Of a stretch of 64,000 nucleotides of DNA, positions 33,801 through 41,011 are shown one piece after another (the first letter of the stretch is position 1; every line of letters starts with the position of its first letter). Below the pieces are notes generated by a model. It saw only the letters and a list, made by a program, of their open reading frames with translations, did no database searches and was not told where the DNA came from. The position numbers and the translations under genes were made by a program. The stretch covers positions 1 through 64,000 of the forward strand of contig JAXLRE010000005.1 in NCBI GenBank assembly GCA_046331265.1. Reading direction: 5' to 3'. Source of the DNA: JAGPDB01 sp046331265 (GTDB lineage: Bacteria; Actinomycetota; Acidimicrobiia; IMCC26256; JAGPDB01).

Positions 33801-34955
33801 ATGGAAAATGACAGCGAGATTATCAATATATTGAAGGGCGTAATCGATCCTGAGCTTAAAGACAATATCGTTAATTTAGGCATGGTAAAAAGTGCATTAC
33901 GTGATAACAATATTGCAAAAATAGAAGTCGCCCTTACAACTGCCGGCTGCCCTCTAAGACATCAAATAAAGTCAGATATTTCACGAAAAGTTTCAACGCT
34001 AGAAAATATTGAAGATGTGAAAGTTACATTTAGTGAACTAACTGCTGAAGAAAAAAGAACGCTAATGGATACAGCACGTAAAAATGCCCGTGCCAATGCA
34101 GAACCTATTGCGGTAGATAGCTCGACACGTGTTATTGCAGTTGCTAGTGGAAAAGGTGGAGTTGGTAAGTCATCTTTAGCTGCCAACATTGCAGCATCGA
34201 TTGCTGAAATGGGATATAAAGTTGGAGTTTTAGATGCTGACATTTGGGGTTTCTCACAACCGAAAATGTTAGGAGTCCAGGGTCGACTTGTCGGTGAAAA
34301 TGGAAAAATTAAGCCACACGAAAAAACCATAGGCAAAGGCATCGTCAAAGTTGTTTCTATGGGTTTCTTAGTTGACGATGAACAAAGTGCGCTTATGTGG
34401 CGTGGACTAATTTTGGCTAAAGCAGTTGAACAGTTTTTAACAGATGTTAATTGGGGTGATCTAGATTATCTATTTATTGATATGCCTCCTGGAACTGGTG
34501 ATATTCAAATGGCTATTGCGCGGCTGGTTCCACAAAGTGAAATGTTGGTTGTAACAACTCCTGCAAAAGGTGCCGGTGAAGTCGCTGCTCGTATTGGAGA
34601 TATGGCGCAGCGAAGTTTTATGCCAATAATTGGCGTGGTTGAAAATATGAGCTATTTCGTTGCACCCGACGGGTCCCAGCACGAAATATTTGGTTCTGGC
34701 GGGGGTGAAAATTTAGCAAAACGCTTAGCCACTAACCTTTTGGCAAAAATTCCTATTGAACCAAGCATAAGCTACGCAAATAACGAAGGTACTCCAGTTT
34801 CAATAAGTCCAGATTTAGAACGTAAAGATTCGCAAGCATCAGTAGCTATTCGAAACTTAGCTAAAGATCTTGTTGAAAACGTGTGCCCACCAGTACAAAT
34901 AGCTACTTGTACTGCACATATGGCAGAGCTAATCGCTCAAATAGAGCATAAATAA
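33801..34955 (+). CDS. mrp: Mrp/NBP35-family Fe-S carrier ATPase
   Basis: A 384-residue protein: N-terminal DUF59/MIP18-like domain (residues 1-95), then a ParA-like ATPase with Walker A GKGGVGKSSLAAN, switch DADIWGFSQP and IDMPPGTGD. Two C-terminal cysteines (ENVCPPVQIATC) are near the expected cluster-binding site, although the usual CxxC is stretched. It assembles or transfers Fe-S clusters. The adjacent divergent gene encodes an IscA-type carrier. Confidence 0.88.
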   Translation: MENDSEIINILKGVIDPELKDNIVNLGMVKSALRDNNIAKIEVALTTAGCPLRHQIKSDISRKVSTLENIEDVKVTFSELTAEEKRTLMDTARKNARANAEPIAVDSSTRVIAVASGKGGVGKSSLAANIAASIAEMGYKVGVLDADIWGFSQPKMLGVQGRLVGENGKIKPHEKTIGKGIVKVVSMGFLVDDEQSALMWRGLILAKAVEQFLTDVNWGDLDYLFIDMPPGTGDIQMAIARLVPQSEMLVVTTPAKGAGEVAARIGDMAQRSFMPIIGVVENMSYFVAPDGSQHEIFGSGGGENLAKRLATNLLAKIPIEPSISYANNEGTPVSISPDLERKDSQASVAIRNLAKDLVENVCPPVQIATCTAHMAELIAQIEHK

Positions 34956-34982
34956 CGTTAAAGATAAGACACTAAATCAAAC

Positions 34983-35021
34983 GTGACATTGCGTCAGTAA
35001 ATCCATATAATCAATTTACTG
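34983..35021 (+). promoter_or_regulatory. Promoter with overlapping inverted repeat for the HD-like gene
   Basis: GTGACA (34983-34988), 17 bases, TATAAT (35006-35011). CAGTAAAT (34995-35002) and ATTTACTG (35014-35021) are perfect 8-bp inverted repeats that enclose the -10 box. This suggests repressor control. The leader to ATG 35028 would be about 10 bases. Confidence 0.5.
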
Positions 35022-35027
35022 AAAAAT

Positions 35028-36188
35028 ATGCAACCTCAAAATTTTCAACTTCCAGCTAATGTACTCATAAAACACCCGAGCTTAATAGGAGTTATACCTC
35101 CTTTACTTCGTCTGCCATCAAACCCTAATGTTCCACTTAGTATTGATGGGTTTTTTGATGATCTAAATAAATTTGTTACAAATTTTAATTACAAGGGCTA
35201 CTATCACAATCCAGAACATTTTCAAGATGTTGAAAGAAGAATCGAAACTGATCTATATACCATTGAAGACGAATTTGGATATAAATTTTCGCCGGAAGAA
35301 AGACTTATCGCTAAAGCATTTGCTCGTGGGCATGATGCAGTACATAACGGTAAGCGACCAAAAGATGAGCATTATTTTTTAACAGTCAATAAAATCTGTG
35401 AACTTTACGGTATAGACACCGCTAGTTTGACTTGGCGTAGAAAAATTAAAGAAGCAATTAATTTTGGAATCAACGAAGATATTGAATTGACGGGTGAACA
35501 AAGAGCAAAAATAACTTTTTTTGATCGGCCTATTGCTTTAAGTGAAGAAGAAATGACTGCGATTGTAGTCGATGCACTTGCTTACAGAAATGGGTTTAGC
35601 TTTGAAGACCGATGCACATTAGCCGGGATGATTCAAGCTACAGAATTTAAACGTTCAATGAAAGATGGCCAACCTTGGTTTAAGTGGCCTCGCACACAAC
35701 TAGAAGTTATTGGCAAACTTGCAGATATGGGTAACTTCTGCGATGGAATACATAATTGGTTAGACACAAGCACAAAGATAAATATGGAAGTTCCATGGTT
35801 TAATGGTACTTCTGCTTTGGATTTCATTAAAGAAGAATTACATTTCATTGATAATTTATTAGCACCCGTTTTAGATAAAACAAAAATGAGAGTGCTTCAT
35901 CCTAATGGTGAAATAGGCGAACCATTTATTCCAACAAACTATTTAGAAGCAGTTAAAGAAAAACGAGATTTTGTTGCAAAACTACACGACGAAATTGAAG
36001 GGTTAATCAAGGCCGGGCTTCATAATCTTGGCGAACGAATGAGTAAAGATTTGAAAGAGCTTCTTCGAATAATTCGTCCTGCGCTTGCTAAAACAGATCG
36101 ATCTTTAGAAGATGAAACTCATCCTGTAACAATTGCTACTGATCAGCAAATAGAAACAATTACTAAACCATCTGCATTAACTCGATAA
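35028..36188 (+). CDS. Predicted HD-type phosphohydrolase (386 aa)
   Basis: A soluble protein with NYKGYYHNPEHFQDV (near residues 52-66), similar to the YHN..H..DV start of the cyclic-nucleotide phosphodiesterase fold, and KAFARGHDAVHNGKR (near 101-115), containing the His-Asp pair. These suggest a metal-dependent HD-superfamily phosphodiesterase or related enzyme. The C-terminal 180 residues are unrecognised, ending KPSALTR. The substrate is unknown; a nucleotide second messenger is possible. It converges on a small acidic gene with four bases between stops. Confidence 0.6.
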   Translation: MQPQNFQLPANVLIKHPSLIGVIPPLLRLPSNPNVPLSIDGFFDDLNKFVTNFNYKGYYHNPEHFQDVERRIETDLYTIEDEFGYKFSPEERLIAKAFARGHDAVHNGKRPKDEHYFLTVNKICELYGIDTASLTWRRKIKEAINFGINEDIELTGEQRAKITFFDRPIALSEEEMTAIVVDALAYRNGFSFEDRCTLAGMIQATEFKRSMKDGQPWFKWPRTQLEVIGKLADMGNFCDGIHNWLDTSTKINMEVPWFNGTSALDFIKEELHFIDNLLAPVLDKTKMRVLHPNGEIGEPFIPTNYLEAVKEKRDFVAKLHDEIEGLIKAGLHNLGERMSKDLKELLRIIRPALAKTDRSLEDETHPVTIATDQQIETITKPSALTR

Positions 36189-36192
36189 GGGT

Positions 36193-36564
36193 CTAATCTT
36201 TTAATGCTCTCATTAATATTTTAAATGGAGAAGTAGAAAAACTAAAACCTTCATCATTTCGTCTATTTAGTGATTTAAGATCATCAGCATCAGCAAGATC
36301 GAGTTCATCGAGCATGTCCATTTCTTTTCTAGACAGTGTGGAACCTCTTTTGAGTTTTGCTCTTAATTTATCTGCAACATGTTCACGTGGGATATTGCCG
36401 ATCGTAAAATCGCTGTCTTCATCTAAACCTTCGAGTTCTCTTAGATCTTCTAAGTCTTGTAGTTCTTCAATTTTTTCGAGATCAAGACCATCATGTAAAG
36501 CGCGTCTTGTTTTATCTCTATCTAAAAATTCAACTGGCACATTTGGCGCTTGTGTAGTCATCAT
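36193..36564 (-). CDS. Small acidic hypothetical protein (123 aa)
   Basis: A highly charged, leucine/aspartate/glutamate-rich protein (ELQDLEDLRELEGLDED, residues about 34-51) with no recognised family and no membrane or signal segments. Two in-frame ATGs (36564 and 36561) are adjacent. It is probably soluble and partly disordered. The 15-mer shared with the iscA promoter region lies 36 bases upstream. Confidence 0.5.
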   Translation of the reverse strand: MMTTQAPNVPVEFLDRDKTRRALHDGLDLEKIEELQDLEDLRELEGLDEDSDFTIGNIPREHVADKLRAKLKRGSTLSRKEMDMLDELDLADADDLKSLNRRNDEGFSFSTSPFKILMRALKD

Positions 36565-36599
36565 TTAAATCACATCCAAGTACTACAACACATGTTACC

Positions 36600-36614
36600 G
36601 GCTAGTTATTCCTT
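36600..36614. repeat. Second copy of the GGCTAGTTATTCCTT motif
   Basis: Identical 15-mer to 33753-33767, upstream of the 36564 minus-strand gene. On the minus strand both read AAGGAATAACTAGCC, 36 and 66 bases before their genes. A short hairpin, CCAGG-AAA-CCTGG, immediately follows (36615-36627). Shared regulator binding is inferred. Confidence 0.4.
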
Positions 36615-36668
36615 CCAGGAAACCTGGTCCTCCAAAAAGTATAAATGGTACAAATAGGTAAGTTGGGT

Positions 36669-37949
36669 CTAGCGCTTTTCTCGATAGTCTTTAGCTGCAC
36701 CAACCAAAGGTTCGACTTCAAGAACGATACCTTCAATTTTTGCCACTTTACATTTCTCGCCATCTTTTATAGGAGTTGCATGATTCGTTCGAGCTTTCCA
36801 TGAAGCTCCTCTAAGTTTTACAGAACCTTCTGGATCAATATCTCCATCAGCAATAGCCTCTTCACCAATAAAATCCTCACGGCCAATAGTTGGTGTACCG
36901 AAACGTGTTCGAATCAAACTTGGCATAGCACCAACACAGAATAATAAGGCCATGATCGTTACAACTATTGCACCAATAATAGAAACTGAGTACGAATCAG
37001 TTCTTCCAGTCGCAAAAAACGATCCAACAAAAATACAAATAGTCCCGATCAACGTATAAAAACCAACTCCACCTGCTTGCACATCAATTACTAAAGCAAA
37101 AACTCCGAAGGTTGCTAACGCAACCATATACCAATTCGTTGGCAAATAGCCAAGACCATAAATACCACTGACACATGACAAAGCTCCAGCAACAGCAGAA
37201 ACTCCAACTGAAGCCGCAAAAAATTCAAACGCTAATAGACAAAGACCTAAGACCAAAAGTCCAATGGCAAAGCTCGGTTTAATTAAAGAATGACCCAAGT
37301 TAGCTATTGGAGATAATTTTTGAAACGAAGGATCAATAACTAATTTAAAGTTTTCGATTTTGTTTAATTTAATATTTGAACAATCTGCTGTTTTATTTTT
37401 AACTTCTTGTTTCGAACAACCCATGTTTAAAACAAAATCAAGACGACCAATTTTTTTGCCATCTAACTTTGAATAAAATTCACGTAACGATGGAGCAACA
37501 ATATCGACATCAGCCTTTTCAGCAAGTTTCTTACTTGCAGCACCAGCGAAGTCGACAGAATTAACGATTGGATTTAATTTTTTTGAATATGTTGCACTTG
37601 TCGGTCCTACCCATATTGCAGTTACAATATTTGATTCGCGTAACGATTTTGCAATAGTTTCGATATTTCCACCTGCTGCACCTTCAGAATCTAACTGTAA
37701 GACATAAAGCGTTACTCCGCTTTCTTGTGCTGACTTTAGAGTCGTACGAATAAGTGATTCGTTATGTGGATCTATGTATCCACCAATATGAATATTTAAT
37801 ACTTTTGTTTTATTTTCAGTATTAGATGAAACAGCATTAGCCGGTGAGCTCGTCGCAAAAAGAGCGATTAACATATATATAGTGACCCCTGACAGAGCAA
37901 TCCATCGCTTAAAAGAGCTAAATGAAGACACTTCTTTAAATATTGTCAT
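36669..37949 (-). CDS. NfeD-family membrane protein
   Basis: A 426-residue protein with a signal peptide ending near SSPANA, an N-terminal ClpP-like serine-protease-like domain (about 40-225), several membrane helices (about 235-375) and a C-terminal OB-fold NfeD domain (EGSVKLRGASWKA). The catalytic SAG-type serine segment expected after the first beta strands is not obvious (GPTSATYSKK instead), so the protease part is probably degenerate. ATG 37949 overlaps the ATG of the divergent ArsA gene. An extension to 38003 would run into that gene. NfeD proteins usually partner stomatins, but none is seen here. Confidence 0.78.
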   Translation of the reverse strand: MTIFKEVSSFSSFKRWIALSGVTIYMLIALFATSSPANAVSSNTENKTKVLNIHIGGYIDPHNESLIRTTLKSAQESGVTLYVLQLDSEGAAGGNIETIAKSLRESNIVTAIWVGPTSATYSKKLNPIVNSVDFAGAASKKLAEKADVDIVAPSLREFYSKLDGKKIGRLDFVLNMGCSKQEVKNKTADCSNIKLNKIENFKLVIDPSFQKLSPIANLGHSLIKPSFAIGLLVLGLCLLAFEFFAASVGVSAVAGALSCVSGIYGLGYLPTNWYMVALATFGVFALVIDVQAGGVGFYTLIGTICIFVGSFFATGRTDSYSVSIIGAIVVTIMALLFCVGAMPSLIRTRFGTPTIGREDFIGEEAIADGDIDPEGSVKLRGASWKARTNHATPIKDGEKCKVAKIEGIVLEVEPLVGAAKDYREKR

Positions 37950-39744
37950 GGGTGCACCTGTCACTTTTGTTACTGGTAAGGGTGGAGTCGGAAAAACAAC
38001 CATCGCTACTTTACTTTCAAAGTTTGCTCACATGCATGGCGAGCGCGTTCTTTTTATCTCACTTTATAGAGATGCTCAAACTGACGAGTTGCTTGGTATC
38101 ACTGAAGAAATGGCAAAAGAAGATATTTTTAGATGTAAAAATTTCGGTTTTGATGTTTCTATTATCACTCCTTCATCAGCACTGACTAACTACCTCAGTT
38201 CTAAACACATGGGTTCAATAACATCCAAACTTGCTAATAGCGGCCTACTTGACATGGTGGCAAACATTGTTCCTGGCATGCGAGAACTATTGGTTATCGG
38301 CGATATTCGTTCAAAAGCTCAATCTGGCAAATGGGATCGCATAATTGTTGATTCCCCTTCAACGGGACACGCTCGAAGTTTATTCAACATTGCTCAACAC
38401 TCAAGTGCTGCAACAAAAAGCGGCGTGATTAAAAACCAGAGCGAAGCAGCACAAGAATTTTTGAGTGATCAAAAAATGACACAAGTTCTTGTTGTCACAT
38501 TAGATCATGTTATGCCACTTAGTGAATGTAAAGAATTTTTATTCGACCTCGAAGATGATTTACATATGAAAATTGCAGGCGTGATAATAAATAAAACTCT
38601 TGTGCTAAACAGTCATAGATCTATCGGAATTGATAAGCACTTAAATAATATTTTCGTTCCTCTTTATGCTTATCCGCCAGAGAACTATGCCCCAAAAAAA
38701 CATTCGATCTTTAAAATTAATAAACACAAAAAACTTGATAGTTCTATAAGTGAGACAATAAATATAAACCAACAAATAAATGCGGTGGTCGTTTTAGGAA
38801 CTGGTGGCGTTGGCAAAACAACATGTGCTGCATCGATCGCACTTCGTGCAGCAAAGCAAAACAAAAAAGTTGCTTTATTAACGATTGATCCTGCACGAAG
38901 GCTAGGAACCGCACTGGGTTTTAAAGACACCGCTTTGAATGAAAGTCATTTGGATCCACACACGATGAAGAAAGTTGAATTTTCAAAAGCATTATTTCAC
39001 GTTTACCAGTTAGATTCGCGCACTGAATTTTTATCTTTACTTGAACGAACTTTAAACGAAACAGACTACAAAAATGCAAAAGAAAATTCTTTTGTTACAT
39101 CAGTTTCAAAAATGGGAATCGTAAATGAGTTCATGGCTATTGAAGCAATGCATCGACTTGTAACTTCAACTCTTTACGACTTGGTCGTTGTTGACACTCC
39201 CCCTTCTCATCATGTTTATGATTTGTTTGAAGCACCAAATGCATTAAAGAGAATGACTTCATCAAATATTTTTAAAACGCTTGTTGGCGCAGGAACAATG
39301 GCGAGCATCACAACCAATGTTGCGATCAAAACAATTTTTAGACCACTTAAAGGTCTCTTAGGGACAGAACTAGTAACAGATGCAGTCGACTTTATGAGAA
39401 CATTAAAAGATGTAGAAGAAGTATTTACTCAACACAGTGAAGAGATCGTTCAATATCTAGCTTCAAAAGACACCAAGTATTGCGTGATTGCTAACCCCTC
39501 AAATTCATCACGTGACCAGGCATTATCCTTAATTAAAGGTATGTTCGAAAGAAATTATCAAGACAGCATAATGGTGATTAATGGAGTAGAACCACAAAAC
39601 GATATCGAGATTGAATCGTTAAACGAATTTTCTTCAAAACTCGCCCGATATGAATCGAAAATAGCAGTAATTCCTGAACAAGAGTTTGATGAACCTTTAG
39701 AGATAGTAGAAAGCATCTCTGAAAAAGTAGAATTCATCCCATGA
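37948..39744 (+). CDS. Duplicated ArsA/GET3-like ATPase fused in one protein (Rv3679-Rv3680 type)
   Basis: A 598-residue protein with two ArsA-family ATPase halves. Each has a Walker A: FVTGKGGVGKTT near residues 8-19 and LGTGGVGKTT near 281-290. Switch motifs follow (DSPSTGH; DTPPSHH). Mycobacteria encode the halves as two adjacent proteins (Rv3679 and Rv3680), whereas here they are one chain, like a bacterial or archaeal ArsA. The arsenite-binding cysteines are not apparent, so arsenite export is unlikely. The role may be membrane-protein handling or stress response by analogy. ATG 37948 is chosen because it gives a compact start before the P-loop. Confidence 0.8.
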   Translation: MGAPVTFVTGKGGVGKTTIATLLSKFAHMHGERVLFISLYRDAQTDELLGITEEMAKEDIFRCKNFGFDVSIITPSSALTNYLSSKHMGSITSKLANSGLLDMVANIVPGMRELLVIGDIRSKAQSGKWDRIIVDSPSTGHARSLFNIAQHSSAATKSGVIKNQSEAAQEFLSDQKMTQVLVVTLDHVMPLSECKEFLFDLEDDLHMKIAGVIINKTLVLNSHRSIGIDKHLNNIFVPLYAYPPENYAPKKHSIFKINKHKKLDSSISETININQQINAVVVLGTGGVGKTTCAASIALRAAKQNKKVALLTIDPARRLGTALGFKDTALNESHLDPHTMKKVEFSKALFHVYQLDSRTEFLSLLERTLNETDYKNAKENSFVTSVSKMGIVNEFMAIEAMHRLVTSTLYDLVVVDTPPSHHVYDLFEAPNALKRMTSSNIFKTLVGAGTMASITTNVAIKTIFRPLKGLLGTELVTDAVDFMRTLKDVEEVFTQHSEEIVQYLASKDTKYCVIANPSNSSRDQALSLIKGMFERNYQDSIMVINGVEPQNDIEIESLNEFSSKLARYESKIAVIPEQEFDEPLEIVESISEKVEFIP

Positions 39745-40214
39745 AAATTCTTGTAGCCGCAAGTGCACCATGGATTATTGAACAACTTGAAGGTGGACTT
39801 TCTTCAAAAGACATAGAAGTTAAATCTGTTACAGATGGAAAACTCGTTCGACAAGAACTGATTGATTATGAACCTGATGTACTGATTGCTGATATGCAAA
39901 GTGGAAACATGGGTGGAATCGCAGTGGCTATCGACGCTCGCATGGAAGCTGAAGAACAACGATGTAAAGATGTAGCAATTGTGTTGCTTCTAGACAGAGA
40001 AGCCGACCGAGTTCTAGCTGAGAGAGCCAACGTAGATGCAACAATGGTTAAACCTATTGATGTTTTTGTCTTATCGAAATTAGTTAACGAACTAGGCGAG
40101 CATATTGCAAACGATAGAGAAATTGAAGACTCACAAGAAGAACAACTTAAAGATGCCATTGGTGATGAGCTAGATGTGTTTGATGAAGACGGTTTACCTA
40201 TTCAAATCAACTAA
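39741..40214 (+). CDS. Receiver-like domain protein (157 aa)
   Basis: A CheY-like fold: MKILVAASA, an Asp in YEPDVLIADMQSGNMGG (phospho-acceptor region), a conserved Lys-Pro (MVKPIDVF) and a C-terminal acidic tail. The acidic pair of typical receivers is replaced by AAS, so phosphorylation is uncertain. It overlaps the ArsA stop by 4 bp, suggesting coupled translation and a shared role. Its end is followed by a hairpin. Confidence 0.7.
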   Translation: MKILVAASAPWIIEQLEGGLSSKDIEVKSVTDGKLVRQELIDYEPDVLIADMQSGNMGGIAVAIDARMEAEEQRCKDVAIVLLLDREADRVLAERANVDATMVKPIDVFVLSKLVNELGEHIANDREIEDSQEEQLKDAIGDELDVFDEDGLPIQIN

Positions 40215-40231
40215 CTTCTGTGTTTGTGGGA

Positions 40232-40267
40232 TGTTGGGTCGATTTTCGATAGAAAATCGACCCAACA
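40232..40267. terminator. Bidirectional hairpin terminator, TCGACCCAACACG copy 2
   Basis: TGTTGGGTCGATTTTC (40232-40247) and GAAAATCGACCCAACA (40252-40267) form a perfect 16-bp stem with a GATA loop between two convergent genes. It shares TCGACCCAACACG with copies at 47 and 50258. No T-run follows, but its position between convergent stops fits termination for both. Confidence 0.7.
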
Positions 40268-40270
40268 CGG

Positions 40271-40999
40271 TTACTTTGTAGGAGTTGGTTTTTTCTTATT
40301 TAGAAAAATTAATCCACCAACTAACAACCCAACAATCACTACACCACCAACAAGGTAAAGCAAAGAACTATCATTTTTCTCATCCTTGTCGGCATCTTTA
40401 GCTTTAGCTTTATTGCTGTCTTCCATTTTCATACCATCATGGTCTTCATTTGCCTCATGAGCTGCAACATCTTTTTCAGATATAACAACCTCGATCGTAG
40501 GAACTGGTGATTCAGGTTCTTCGCTACCTACTTGTTCTTGAATCCAGCTAGAAACTTTTCCACCGTCGTATGTTTGAATTGTCTTAAGCATAAGTTTGCC
40601 TACGCTAGAAGGCATTGGGCCTAATTTAATAGAGAACTCACCTTCTTCTTTACCTTGCAAAGTCCCACCTTCGAAAGTAACTTTTGTGACTACTTCATTT
40701 ATGGTCTTGCCGTTTACCGTAACTGGTTTAGTTAATTCCTTCTTCTCTAAAGTTGATGTCCAACCGTTAGCATCTGTTGGTTCTACAGTTGTTAAAAGCT
40801 GACCATCTTCTTGCGGAATAGAAATTTCTATTTTGTTTGTTTTTTGTTTTGAATCTTCATTCGGAACAGTTATTTTAAAGGTTTGTGTCGTACCTTCTAC
40901 AGCAGCACCAGGCTCAACATGCACATGGGCAAAAGCAGCTAATGGAATCGCTAACATCACAGCAATAAATGTTGCGACTCCTAGTAAATATTTTTTCAT
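40271..40999 (-). CDS. YcnI-like copper-binding membrane protein (DUF1775)
   Basis: A 242-residue protein: signal peptide ending AFA, then a mature N-terminus starting with His (HVHVEPG), as in YcnI proteins where the first His helps bind Cu(II). A DUF1775 body (about 25-165) has the conserved NGWTSTL Trp, then an acidic/His-rich linker and a C-terminal membrane helix followed by Lys tail. It sits directly downstream of the CopC-CopD gene (12 bp), so the operon handles copper at the cell surface. Confidence 0.85.
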   Translation of the reverse strand: MKKYLLGVATFIAVMLAIPLAAFAHVHVEPGAAVEGTTQTFKITVPNEDSKQKTNKIEISIPQEDGQLLTTVEPTDANGWTSTLEKKELTKPVTVNGKTINEVVTKVTFEGGTLQGKEEGEFSIKLGPMPSSVGKLMLKTIQTYDGGKVSSWIQEQVGSEEPESPVPTIEVVISEKDVAAHEANEDHDGMKMEDSNKAKAKDADKDEKNDSSLLYLVGGVVIVGLLVGGLIFLNKKKPTPTK

Positions 41000-41011
41000 T
41001 CTTTTCCTTTC

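Noticed and set aside
36314..36568. Plus-strand Ser-rich frame opposite the acidic gene
   Set aside because: Ser-rich composition is the antisense reading of Asp/Glu/Leu codons; no ribosome site.
37950..38003. Longer NfeD start at 38003
   Set aside because: It would overlap the ArsA fusion for 54 bp and place Pro-rich residues before the signal peptide.
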